In this document: positions 8,601 to 14,298 of the stretch, piece by piece
How the letters are laid out: every line of letters starts with the position of its first letter
Position numbering within the stretch: the first letter of the stretch is position 1
Origin: a virus
Virus record (IMG/VR): IMGVR_UViG_3300022187_000331
Coordinates: 1-20,127 of that record
Length of the DNA stretch: 20,127 nt
Direction: 5' to 3' (one strand)
Program-made: the position numbers and the translations under genes
The notes under the pieces: generated by a model
Told to the model about the DNA's origin: nothing
What the model saw: only the letters and a program-made list of their open reading frames with translations
Databases searched by the model: none

Positions 8601-8785
8601 TGGCAACCGTTAAAGAAGCATTGATCCGCTTATCAGGACATGAGAAGGAATGCGCGATCAGATACCAGAACATCGAGAAGCGATTAGATGATGGTGCTGA
8701 TAGATTTAGGAAAAGCGAACTAATGCTATGGGGTATGTATCCCCTGATTATCGGTTTATTTCTAATCGAGAAAGGCTTTATCTAA
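8600..8785 (+). CDS. XhlA-like small membrane protein, probable lysis accessory
   Basis: 61 residues. The N-terminal two-thirds form a charged helix (HEKECAIRYQNIEKRLDDGA, then DRFRKSELMLWG) and the last ~17 residues (MYPLIIGLFLIEKGFI) form one membrane segment. This charged-helix-plus-terminal-TM layout is that of XhlA/hemolysin-type phage proteins, which work with holins. Start is set by the TAATG overlap with the structural gene, and its stop TAA again overlaps the next ATG (8783-8787). With the holin and endolysin directly downstream, a role in membrane disruption or lysis timing is a reasonable inference, not shown. Confidence 0.65.
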   Translation: MATVKEALIRLSGHEKECAIRYQNIEKRLDDGADRFRKSELMLWGMYPLIIGLFLIEKGFI

Positions 8786-9156
8786 TGCTTAAATTGTTGA
8801 TTGGTCCGATTGCTGATCTTGCTGGTGGATTCCTAAAGAACAAGGCAGAGCAAGCAAAAGCCAAACATGAAGCTAAAATGAACGTGATTCAGAACGATGC
8901 TGATTGGGAAGCTAAGATGGCTGATGCTTCTGGCAATAGCTGGAAAGATGAATTCTGGACCATCGTTCTAGCAGTGCCTATCTTTATGGTTGGTTATGCA
9001 ATAGTAGTAGATGATATGACGGTAATACATAGAGTAGAGCAAGCATTTGCCGCATTAAATGATCTGCCAGAGTGGTATCAGTATTTATTGTTTGTGGCGA
9101 TCTCTGCTAGTTTTGGGATCAAAGGCGCAAGCAAATTGATGAACATGAGGAAGTAA
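8785..9156 (+). CDS. Holin, 3-TM GTA type
   Basis: 123 residues from the ATG at 8785 (TAATG overlap); an in-frame ATG at 8728 lies inside the previous gene and is not preferred. The order matches the GTA_holin_3TM family (PF11351). A short N-terminal amphipathic/hydrophobic helix (LLIGPIADLAGGFL) is followed by a charged helix containing NDADWEAKMADASGNSWKDE, a membrane segment (FWTIVLAVPIFMVGYAIVV), and LPEWYQYLLFVAISASFGIK near the C-terminus. Such holins form membrane lesions that release the endolysin to the cell wall. The endolysin gene follows after one base. An alternative is a simple membrane protein of unknown role, but motif and context agree well. Confidence 0.85.
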   Translation: MLKLLIGPIADLAGGFLKNKAEQAKAKHEAKMNVIQNDADWEAKMADASGNSWKDEFWTIVLAVPIFMVGYAIVVDDMTVIHRVEQAFAALNDLPEWYQYLLFVAISASFGIKGASKLMNMRK

Positions 9157-9157
9157 A

Positions 9158-9550
9158 ATGGCTAAATCACCTAAGAAAGAAAAGCTAAATTATTTCAAGC
9201 CCAAAGAGTTAAAGTGCAAGCATACTGGTGAGGAAGGATTCGACAAAGACTTTCTTGAGACCCTGAACGCTATTCGACATGAGTGCGGTTTTAGCTTTGC
9301 CCTATCCAGTGCCTACAGAAGCCCCCAACACCCCATAGAAGCGCGTAAAGAGGTTCTAGGGGCGCATACCACTGGTAAGGCGGTAGATATACTAGCCAGC
9401 GGAGAAAAGGCGTTAGAGATCATTAGAGTGGCTCAGAAGCATGGTATACAACGAATAGGTATACAGCAAAAGGGATCGGGTCGATTTATACACCTAGATG
9501 GCTGTACTGAAGATGATGGATTCCCCTGCCCTGCTATCTGGTCATACTAG
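9158..9550 (+). CDS. Endolysin, Peptidase M15-type
   Basis: 130 residues, the usual size for single-domain M15_3 phage peptidases. The zinc-site pattern is visible: SSAYRSPQHP, then H70 and D77 in GAHTTGKAVDI, and H112 in RFIHLDG. These enzymes cut peptide bonds in the peptidoglycan stem or cross-bridge and act as endolysins. There is no signal peptide, so export depends on the holin encoded just upstream. A GAGGAAG Shine-Dalgarno lies before ATG 9158. Four cysteines are present (C20, C43, C116, C124). A tail-associated peptidase role is possible but the lysis-cassette position argues for an endolysin. Confidence 0.88.
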   Translation: MAKSPKKEKLNYFKPKELKCKHTGEEGFDKDFLETLNAIRHECGFSFALSSAYRSPQHPIEARKEVLGAHTTGKAVDILASGEKALEIIRVAQKHGIQRIGIQQKGSGRFIHLDGCTEDDGFPCPAIWSY

Positions 9551-9565
9551 TTCCACATAGAACAT

Positions 9566-9590
9566 AAAAAAGCCCCACCGAAGCGGGGCT
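9566..9590 (-). terminator. Intrinsic terminator of the minus-strand unit
   Basis: Read on the minus strand, the stem GCCCCGC/GTGGGGC (one G.U pair, plus a closing A-T) is capped by a C(UUCG)G tetraloop and followed by a run of T. It starts 6 bases after the stop of the 61-residue minus gene. On the + strand there is no U-run, so it acts in the minus direction. Confidence 0.88.
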
Positions 9591-9596
9591 GTTAGG

Positions 9597-9782
9597 TTAG
9601 TTGTCAGTAGATAATCTCAATACTGGTTCATCTGGCTCAACGTAAAATCTGCCTACGCTATCGTAAGGGCAATGAATTATCTTCCCTGTATTCCACCAAA
9701 TGCCATGTCCCTTGACCATTATCTGACCATCTGCATTTCTGAATATATCGCAATCGTTTAATTTTTCAAAAGTTGTTTTCAT
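9597..9782 (-). CDS. Hypothetical small protein, second gene of minus-strand unit
   Basis: 61 residues, not recognised. It begins MKTTFEKLNDCDIFRNADGQ and contains KGHGIWWNTG and FYVEPDEPV. The alternating hydrophobic pattern suggests a small beta-rich soluble fold; no membrane segment or metal motif is seen. The ATG at 9780-9782 (minus) has an AAGGA Shine-Dalgarno about 10 bases upstream. It lies 49 bases downstream of the 73-residue minus gene and ends just before a strong intrinsic terminator. Orientation opposite to all flanking genes, with its own promoter upstream, gives it the look of a moron (an extra gene expressed independently). Function unknown. Confidence 0.75.
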   Translation of the reverse strand: MKTTFEKLNDCDIFRNADGQIMVKGHGIWWNTGKIIHCPYDSVGRFYVEPDEPVLRLSTDN

Positions 9783-9806
9783 TAGGTTTTATCCTTTATT
9801 GATAAT

Positions 9807-9825
9807 GCCCCACCGAAGCGGGGCT
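9807..9825 (-). other. Intergenic stop-linked hairpin (copy on minus strand)
   Basis: The hairpin is the same GCCCCGC-UUCG-GUGGGGC structure as the terminator at 9566-9590. It lies inside a 29-base exact direct repeat (9572-9600 and 9807-9835) that includes the stop codon of each minus-strand gene. Here the stem is followed on the minus strand by ATTATC, not a U-run, so it probably acts as a weak terminator, processing site or 3' end stabiliser between the two genes. Confidence 0.75.
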
Positions 9826-9831
9826 GTTAGG

Positions 9832-10053
9832 TTAGCGTATCCCGTGGGACATGTCTTCTATCAAATGACTATAGACTTGAGGCATTACGCCTGCCCCCCT
9901 GTAGCCAAAGCTAACCACAATGCAAGACGCTTCGGTTGACTGCCACAGTTGACCTTTAGGTAGCCACACCTCTGCTTCGCCATGCTCTCTATTTATAAAT
10001 AACTCTGCTTTGTGCTTTGCGGCTTCTTTCCTAACTTGCGCTAATGTTGGCAT
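9832..10053 (-). CDS. Hypothetical small protein, first gene of minus-strand unit
   Basis: 73 residues from the ATG at 10053 (minus). This start is preferred over a longer reading with a hydrophobic N-terminus because AGAGGA sits 6-7 bases upstream, and because the longer version would run through the promoter. The sequence MPTLAQVRKEAAKHKAELFI starts with a basic helix. It is followed by EAEVWLPKGQLWQST, a probable strand pair, and CIVVSFGYRGAG. No known family is recognised. It is the first gene downstream of a perfect consensus sigma70 promoter, so early and strong expression is expected. Candidate roles such as host takeover or exclusion of other phages are speculation from moron-like placement. 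Confidence 0.75.
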   Translation of the reverse strand: MPTLAQVRKEAAKHKAELFINREHGEAEVWLPKGQLWQSTEASCIVVSFGYRGAGVMPQVYSHLIEDMSHGIR

Positions 10054-10111
10054 ATTATTCCTCTTGGTTTTTTGATTTTTAAAGAACGTGCCATTCAGTG
10101 ATGGCATAGCC

Positions 10112-10140
10112 ATTATACAACAAGTAAACAATAATGTCAA
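10112..10140 (-). promoter_or_regulatory. Perfect consensus sigma70 promoter (minus strand)
   Basis: On the minus strand TTGACA (10140-10135) is separated by exactly 17 bases from TATAAT (10117-10112). Both hexamers match consensus at all positions. It drives the two minus-strand genes, with transcription expected to begin near 10105. Confidence 0.92.
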
Positions 10141-10178
10141 TACACCTATTTTAAATAATATGTACAAAAGTGTTGACA
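10135..10178. promoter_or_regulatory. Inverted repeat covering both divergent -35 boxes
   Basis: TGTCAATACAC (10135-10145) and GTGTTGACA (10170-10178) are near-inverted copies, each containing the -35 hexamer of one of the two divergent promoters, with an AT-rich spacer containing TTTTAAATAATATG. This could be an operator that controls both directions or could simply reflect two similar promoters facing away from each other. Confidence 0.45.
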
Positions 10179-10201
10179 ATGCCTTTTAGGGGGTGTACTG
10201 T
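10173..10201 (+). promoter_or_regulatory. Early promoter of the + strand recombination operon
   Basis: TTGACA (10173-10178), 17-base spacer, then TACTGT (10196-10201) preceded by TG. The -35 is perfect and the -10 matches 3 of 6. Two bases later comes the conserved leader motif CACCTCAATCAAT (10204-10216). The same -10/leader layout recurs before the gene at 17260, which strengthens the call. Confidence 0.7.
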
Positions 10202-10203
10202 AG

Positions 10204-10225
10204 CACCTCAATCAATCAAAAAAGG
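10204..10225 (+). repeat. Conserved 5' leader motif, copy 1
   Basis: CACCTCAATCAAT followed by an A-rich stretch and the AAAGG Shine-Dalgarno (10221-10225). The same 13 bases and AAAGG occur at 17229-17250. It is part of the untranslated leader of the 205-residue zinc-finger gene. Confidence 0.7.
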
Positions 10226-10235
10226 TAATAAAGAC

Positions 10236-10853
10236 ATGGCTAAATTATATAAAAGAGGTTGTCACAAGTGCGATGGAACTGGCACCTTGCCACACTACTA
10301 CTGGATTCAAAGTGGTAGTTGCTTTACCTGTGGCGGTCTTGGTTACTTCACCGTTAAGACTGACCCCGCCATCCTTGATGCGCGTAAGGCCAAGGCCGCT
10401 GAGAAGCGTGAAGCCAAGAAAGAGGCAGAGCGTCAGGCGCACATCAAGCGCAACTTCTGGAAAAAGATCGCCAGTGGTATTCGTCAGGCAGTGTGGGCGG
10501 CAGAGCGTGAGATTGAGAACGCTAATGCAGAAGCTATCGTTAACGGTAAGCAATCCATCACGGGTGAGATCATCAGCACCAAGGTTGTCGATGGCTTTGC
10601 CTACGGCCAACGTGTTGTCAAGATGGTCGTTAAAGATGATCGCGGATTTAAGGTGTGGGGTACAGTGCCGCAAGCCATTTTAGATGAATATGTTTACCGT
10701 TCAGGAATAGGGTTTGATGCTGATGAAAATTACTGGAACTACAATGTTCTGAAAGGTCAGCGCGTCACATTCTCTGCCACTGTCGAAGCGTCAAATGACG
10801 ATGACAAGTTCGGCTTCTTTAAACGCCCAACCAAGGCCGCGATTGCGGCTTAA
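10236..10853 (+). CDS. Phage protein with DnaJ-type zinc-finger motifs
   Basis: 205 residues from ATG 10236. An upstream in-frame start at 10170 is rejected because it would overlap the promoter and leader. Two CxxCxGxG motifs (C9-C12 and C29-C32) form a DnaJ-like zinc site. A basic helical linker rich in Ala, Lys, Glu and Arg spans about 49-75. A C-terminal domain (about 120-200) includes ITGEIISTKVVDGFAYGQRV, KVWGTVP and KGQRVTFSATVEASNDD, a pattern that looks beta-barrel-like, then FGFFKRPTKA. It opens the early operon that encodes recombination proteins. Nucleic-acid binding or a chaperone-like role is possible; neither is shown. The gene is framed by a leader and a stop-hairpin element shared with the gene at 17260. 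Confidence 0.75.
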   Translation: MAKLYKRGCHKCDGTGTLPHYYWIQSGSCFTCGGLGYFTVKTDPAILDARKAKAAEKREAKKEAERQAHIKRNFWKKIASGIRQAVWAAEREIENANAEAIVNGKQSITGEIISTKVVDGFAYGQRVVKMVVKDDRGFKVWGTVPQAILDEYVYRSGIGFDADENYWNYNVLKGQRVTFSATVEASNDDDKFGFFKRPTKAAIAA

Positions 10854-10860
10854 TCTAACC

Positions 10861-10876
10861 GCCCCCGCGAGGGGGC
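10861..10876 (+). other. Stop-linked GC hairpin after the zinc-finger gene
   Basis: GCCCCC-GCGA-GGGGGC, a 6-bp stem with a GNRA tetraloop and no U-run. It begins 7 bases after the stop. The 16 bases from the stop into the stem (10851-10866) are identical to 17518-17533. It may be a 3'-stabilising or attenuating hairpin rather than a full terminator, since the operon continues. Confidence 0.75.
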
Positions 10877-10895
10877 ACTTGCTGTAGGAGGCAAT

Positions 10896-11054
10896 ATGGG
10901 AATAAATGATCTTAACGATCTAGAGCGCGGTGAGTACGACTGCGTTGTAGGTTATCCTGCCCTAGAGGGGCAATCAGATGCTTACTATGTTGGGTATGGT
11001 GAGCAGTACGCAAAAGAACAGGCTATAGGAGGCCGAAACAATGAAGTCAAGTGA
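10896..11054 (+). CDS. Small conserved-type phage protein, 52 residues
   Basis: 52 residues beginning MGINDLNDLERGEYDCVVGY and continuing with PALEGQSDAYYVGYGEQYAK. Short phage proteins with this spaced pattern (Y-x-C, GY-P, GQS-x-AY, GYG-x-x-Y) occur in early regions of other phages, by my recollection; function is unknown. A strong AGGAGG (10886-10891 region) stands 4-5 bases before the ATG. The last 14 bases overlap the start of the erf gene, whose own Shine-Dalgarno lies inside this reading frame, suggesting coupling. Its aromatic and acidic content suggests a small soluble partner protein. Confidence 0.7.
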   Translation: MGINDLNDLERGEYDCVVGYPALEGQSDAYYVGYGEQYAKEQAIGGRNNEVK

Positions 11055-11604
11055 CGCAATAAATGAACTGGCAAATGCACTCTGCAATGCTCAGTCGCAA
11101 ATGGGGGGTGCTGTTAAAGACAGTGCCAACCCTTTCTTTAAATCTAGCTATGCCGATCTAACGGCAGTTATCAAGGCCATCAAACAGCCCTTTGCTGATA
11201 ACGGTCTAAGCTATACCCAGTTCCCAGTCACCGATGAAAATGGAATGGGAGTTTGCACAAGGCTTATGCACGTTTCTGGGCAATGGCTAGAAGGTCAATT
11301 TACTCTGCCAGTGGTTAAGCGTGACCCACAGGCGGCTTCAAGCTCCCTGACGTATGCGCGTCGTGTATCTTTATCTTCTATCGCAGGGATTCCTACGGCA
11401 GATGATGACGCTGAATCTGCAATGCTACGGGGTGATGATAAGAAGATTATCTCTGATGACCAGATCATAGCCATCAAGAAATTACTTGATGAGACTGGTG
11501 CTGATAGTGAGAAATTCTGCAAGTGGCTCAAGGTTCGGTCAGTCGATCAGATTCTTGAGATTCACTATGATCGCGCTGTTGCCGCACTAGAGGCTAAGAA
11601 GTGA
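11041..11604 (+). CDS. erf: ERF-family single-strand annealing protein
   Basis: 187 residues. The N-terminal ~120 residues carry the ERF (PF04404) signature: NPFFKSSYADLTAVIKAI, GLSYTQFPV, then SSLTYARRVSLSSIAGIPTA followed by acidic DDDAE. These proteins anneal complementary single strands during phage recombination and genome circularisation. The C-terminal ~50 residues (IISDDQIIAIKKLLDETGAD and after) form a small helical domain often attached to ERF or related recombinases. AGGAGG lies about 8 bases before ATG. The stop overlaps the GTG of the exonuclease gene (GTGA), so annealing protein and exonuclease are produced together, as in lambda Red-type pairs. Confidence 0.9.
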   Translation: MKSSDAINELANALCNAQSQMGGAVKDSANPFFKSSYADLTAVIKAIKQPFADNGLSYTQFPVTDENGMGVCTRLMHVSGQWLEGQFTLPVVKRDPQAASSSLTYARRVSLSSIAGIPTADDDAESAMLRGDDKKIISDDQIIAIKKLLDETGADSEKFCKWLKVRSVDQILEIHYDRAVAALEAKK

Positions 11605-12212
11605 TTATCTTAGACCATGAGCAGGGATCACCAGAGTGGCTTGCCGCAAGATTGGGTAAGCCATCTGCCAGTATGTTTAATAAGCTAATTACGCAAACTG
11701 GGAAGCCATCGTCATCTGCTGATGGGTACATCAATGAGTTAATCGCAGAGCGCATTACAGGTAAATCTGAGCCGTTTCATGTGACCGAATGGATTGAGCG
11801 CGGCACAGCATTAGAGCCAGAAGCTAGAGAGGCATATGAGTTTATCTCTGGCAATGAGGTTCTTGAAACTGGCTTTATTTTAGATACCGATTGGGAGTTT
11901 GGATGCTCCCCTGATGGCTTGATACTTGAGAACGGGGATAGCTTGGGAGGATTGGAAATCAAATGCCCTGCGCCTAGAACGATGGTTAGTTACTTACGTG
12001 ATCCACAGGTAGGCGTTAAGAAATACTGGCAACAAATCCAAGGCTGTATGTGGATAACCAGAAGGGGGTGGTGGGACTTCTTTGCTTATCATCCTGAAAT
12101 GCCGCACGTTTTGGTGCGGGTTGAGCGCGATGATGACTATATCGCAAAACTAGCTACAGAGGTGGATAAGGCTGTGGCTGAAATTGTAAACCAAGTGGAG
12201 TTGTTAAAATGA
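11601..12212 (+). CDS. YqaJ-type (lambda Exo-like) exonuclease
   Basis: 203 residues starting with GTG at 11601, overlapping the previous stop. The order fits the YqaJ viral recombinase fold: GSPEWLAARLGKPSAS (9-24), EWIERGTALEPEAREAYE (63-80), the metal centre D105 in GCSPDGLI, E119 and K121 in GLEIKCP (the D...ExK motif), then YWQQIQGCMW (142-151) with the conserved glutamines. Such enzymes resect double-stranded ends 5' to 3', giving the single strands that ERF anneals. Its place between ERF and an SSB-like gene supports a phage-encoded recombination operon. All expected catalytic residues are present. Confidence 0.92.
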   Translation: MIILDHEQGSPEWLAARLGKPSASMFNKLITQTGKPSSSADGYINELIAERITGKSEPFHVTEWIERGTALEPEAREAYEFISGNEVLETGFILDTDWEFGCSPDGLILENGDSLGGLEIKCPAPRTMVSYLRDPQVGVKKYWQQIQGCMWITRRGWWDFFAYHPEMPHVLVRVERDDDYIAKLATEVDKAVAEIVNQVELLK

Positions 12213-12511
12213 AAGTAGGATTATCTGTAAGAATCGATGTAACCAAGATAGATAAGTCTCGCCTATACAAAGGGGCAAAGGGTACTTATCTCGATCTAAC
12301 TACCTTTGTGGATACTGAAGAGCAAGACCAGTATGAGAACAATGGTTTTATATCTCAATCTACCACCAAGGAAGAGCGCGAGGCTAACGTACAGACCCCG
12401 ATACTGGGTAACGTAAAGGTATTTTATACCGATGGCAGTACGCCCAGCAGTGCGCCTGTAGAGCAATCTGGCATGAGTCTGGAAGAGTTAGATGAGGATG
12501 TGCCGTTCTAG
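12209..12511 (+). CDS. Single-stranded DNA-binding protein-like, with SSB acidic tail
   Basis: 100 residues. The first ~75 look like a small beta-rich (OB-like) domain (MKVGLSVRIDVTKIDKSRLY, TYLDLTTFVD, LGNVKVFYTD). The C-terminus is a flexible Ser/Pro linker ending in EELDEDVPF, which closely resembles the acidic tip of bacterial and phage SSBs that binds partner proteins. It follows the exonuclease with an ATGA overlap. Expected role: coat single strands made by the exonuclease and recruit replication or repair proteins. The core is too divergent to identify by motif alone, so the call leans on the tail and context. Confidence 0.8.
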   Translation: MKVGLSVRIDVTKIDKSRLYKGAKGTYLDLTTFVDTEEQDQYENNGFISQSTTKEEREANVQTPILGNVKVFYTDGSTPSSAPVEQSGMSLEELDEDVPF

Positions 12512-12514
12512 GGT

Positions 12515-12538
12515 AAAAAAGCCCCCTCGAAAGGGGGC
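12515..12538 (-). terminator. Hairpin with U-tract only on the minus strand
   Basis: GCCCCCT-CGAA-AGGGGGC (12521-12538) forms a 7-bp stem. The A6 run at 12515-12520 becomes a U-run on the minus strand. On the + strand the stem is followed by AAACC. It could stop antisense transcription coming from the right, or act as a 3' hairpin for the SSB-like gene, whose stop lies just 9 bases before it. Confidence 0.6.
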
Positions 12539-12601
12539 AAACCATAGGAGGTTGCGAGTCGGGGGAACCCGCCTAATTAATATAACACAAGGTTTTTAAT
12601 C

Positions 12602-12811
12602 ATGGAATTAATCGACACTGGCAGATGCTTAATTGCCGCCCAAAGAAGCAAAGGCGTTAACAGTCGCCAGCTTGCAAAAATTGCTAAGACATCGCCACAG
12701 CAGGTATTAAGATGGCGCAAAAGCAAGAACATGAAGATACACACAATACAGTTGTTGTGCTTATCTTTGGATATATCAATTACTGATTTTATATCATTTG
12801 GTTATAAGTAG
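12602..12811 (+). CDS. Small helix-turn-helix DNA-binding protein
   Basis: 69 residues with a Cro/CI-like helix-turn-helix: SRQLAKIAKTSPQQVLRWRK (about 21-40), preceded by a helix containing LIAAQRSKG and followed by MKIHTIQLLCLSLDISITDF. This matches small XRE or phage regulator folds. It lacks any extra domain, so it is more like a Cro or accessory regulator than a CI repressor. The Shine-Dalgarno before ATG 12602 is weak (AAGG, 9 bases away). It stands alone between an upstream hairpin and a long non-coding stretch downstream. Targets are unknown; the inverted repeats at 10135-10178 and 17055-17130 are candidates. Confidence 0.7.
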   Translation: MELIDTGRCLIAAQRSKGVNSRQLAKIAKTSPQQVLRWRKSKNMKIHTIQLLCLSLDISITDFISFGYK

Positions 12812-13169
12812 GCTTTTGAGTTTACTTTGACCGCTTAATCTTTTAAGGTTCAAAAAGTATTCGGGTGTGTGGATTGGGAATTTGTAACCCATGAACGAGA
12901 GTGACCCCTCTATTAGCACCTCTTGATTGGTTTGACTGCTGAGCAAGAAATAACGATTAATGCGTCTAGGCGCAAGGGCAACGGAACTGCTACTGATTCT
13001 AAATACGGATACGATTAAGTCACTAAGTCGCTTTAAGCCCTTAGATTTGTAAATTATGCTTTTCAAGGTGTAAAGGGTTGGATCATCTTGAAGAAAGTAT
13101 AAACAAAGTTTAAACAAAAATAATTTATTAATCACTTGGCGAGGCTTGCCGAGCCATAGGAAAACAAAA
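12812..13169. other. 358-base stretch without a convincing gene
   Basis: No + strand gene is supported here. Visible elements are a tandem TAAGTC(A/G)C pair (13016-13031), two CGATTAA copies near 12954 and 13012, AT-rich repeats with TATAAACAAAG and GTTTAAAC near 13098-13115, and a small dyad TGGC...GCCA with internal GGC/GCC at 13137-13156 just before the next gene. A 113-codon minus-strand frame (12794-13135, GTG start, no Shine-Dalgarno) is open but unconvincing. Candidate roles are a regulatory region or replication origin; the sequence does not decide. Confidence 0.5.
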
Positions 13170-13415
13170 ATGAAAAATTACATAATAGAATGTACTGCTG
13201 TAATTACAGAAACTCGTGAATATATAGTACAAGCAAATAATGAAGAAGAAGCGTGTGATTTAGTGTTGAATTCAGGCGGGCAGGAAAAAGCTGATATGTC
13301 AACTTATGCTTTGTATTATGGTACTGAAGAAAATCTTTACCATTGTCATGCCAGTTCTGTCGGTGAGGTTGATGATGAAACTGCAAAACTACATTTGGGG
13401 GATCAATTCAAATGA
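13170..13415 (+). CDS. Hypothetical small protein
   Basis: 81 residues from ATG 13170, with AGGA about 8 bases upstream; a longer TTG start at 13146 is disfavoured. It begins MKNYIIECTAVITETREYIV and continues with QANNEEEACDLVLNSGG. The pattern of strand, then helix with EEA, resembles small phage proteins in which a beta strand of the form YxVxAxxxEEA precedes a helix (DpnD/PcfM-like), though the resemblance is only in pattern. No membrane segment. The stop overlaps the next start (ATGA at 13412-13415), so it is coupled to the PD-(D/E)XK-like gene. Function unknown. Confidence 0.65.
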   Translation: MKNYIIECTAVITETREYIVQANNEEEACDLVLNSGGQEKADMSTYALYYGTEENLYHCHASSVGEVDDETAKLHLGDQFK

Positions 13416-13918
13416 AAATACGTTTAAGCAAACAGGATTCGCACACTTGTCAATTAATGGGTGCTGATACTGTAAAACTATGCGAGATGCAGGGATTCGC
13501 TCCACGACTTGATAATAAAAAGCAATCTAGAACAGAGGCTAATGTTTACGGATTTAAGGCAGAATTTGCTGTTGCCAGATTGTTTAATTTAGAATTGCCT
13601 ACCGTTAATGTAGCTACAGATGGGGGCGTTGATTTATGGTTCGGGGACTTTACCATTGATGTTAAATTTACCAATGATGAATACGGAAATCTTATTTTCG
13701 ATTCTATGGAAAAATTTAAATCACAAATTGGCATACTGGTGGGGAGAACTGATGATCCAGATGTCATGCGTGTCAATGGTTGGATGGATCGCGCTAACTT
13801 TAAAAAAACGTGTCATAGTCACAATTTCGGATATGGCGATAGGCTCTACTTAAAGCATGATGAATTATTGCCAATAGAGAGTTTATGGTCGAGACTGATG
13901 CAACACAAATTCCAATAG
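13412..13918 (+). CDS. PD-(D/E)XK nuclease-like phage protein
   Basis: 168 residues. A nuclease-type motif is readable: E51 in YGFKAEFAVARLF, D74 in DGGVDLWFGDF, then D83 and K85 in TIDVKFTN, giving E...D...DxK as in PD-(D/E)XK enzymes. The second half has GILVGRTDDPDVMRVNGW and a C-terminal GYGDRLYLKHDELLPIESLW, typical of this group of phage nuclease-like proteins. It may cut host or recombining DNA, or process branched structures, but substrate is unknown and it may be an accessory repair protein. It follows a small gene with an ATGA overlap and precedes a replication-associated gene. The fold is inferred from the motif; activity is not shown. Confidence 0.75.
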   Translation: MKIRLSKQDSHTCQLMGADTVKLCEMQGFAPRLDNKKQSRTEANVYGFKAEFAVARLFNLELPTVNVATDGGVDLWFGDFTIDVKFTNDEYGNLIFDSMEKFKSQIGILVGRTDDPDVMRVNGWMDRANFKKTCHSHNFGYGDRLYLKHDELLPIESLWSRLMQHKFQ

Positions 13919-13926
13919 GAGGGATT

Positions 13927-14298
13927 ATGTTATTAAATACTAAAGAAGATTGGCAACCAGAAGAAGCAGATGTAATTGCATGGCAGAGAGCCTACCCTGC
14001 TATCAATGTTCACCAAGAATTAGCCGCCATGGAGTCGTGGTGCGATGCTAACCCTACCAAAAGAAAGACATCCAAAGGCATCAAGCGGTTTGTTAATTCG
14101 TGGTTATCTAGGGCGCAAGATCGGGGCGGTTCGCCACAAGCTAAGTCAGCCACTAAGTCAGATTCTATTCGCGCTAAAACCATTGATATGCAACTCACAG
14201 ATATATCGTGGCTAGACGGTGAAGATTACGAAAAAATGAAACAGTATTATCTAGAGACTCGCGGCTTTTATTATGACGGGGGTTTAATCAATGGCTAG
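13927..14298 (+). CDS. Replication-associated protein, phage replisome C-terminal-like
   Basis: 123 residues from ATG 13927, chosen for the AGGAGG 5-6 bases upstream; an in-frame ATG at 13885 lies inside the previous gene. Residues ~15-60 carry the pattern W-x-x-AYPAINVHQEL, MESWCDANPTKRKT, GIKRFVNSWLSRAQDRGG. I know this pattern from the C-terminal region of many phage replication-initiation or replisome organiser proteins, where it stands after the initiator domain. Here it is nearly alone, with a short acidic helical tail. It may recruit the host replisome or act with another initiator. Stop overlaps the next start by 8 bases (ATGGCTAG). Confidence 0.65.
   Translation: MLLNTKEDWQPEEADVIAWQRAYPAINVHQELAAMESWCDANPTKRKTSKGIKRFVNSWLSRAQDRGGSPQAKSATKSDSIRAKTIDMQLTDISWLDGEDYEKMKQYYLETRGFYYDGGLING

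Noticed and set aside
10054-10179. Hydrophobic N-terminal extension of the 73-residue minus gene
   Set aside because: It would read through the consensus promoter; ATG at 10053 has AGAGGA at ideal spacing.
10170-10235. Longer N-terminus for the zinc-finger protein
   Set aside because: It would include the promoter and leader shared with 17198-17250; ATG 10236 has the proper Shine-Dalgarno.
12794-13135. 113-codon minus-strand frame
   Set aside because: GTG start without Shine-Dalgarno, no recognisable motif, and overlap with the HTH gene end. Kept only as a possibility within the gap description.
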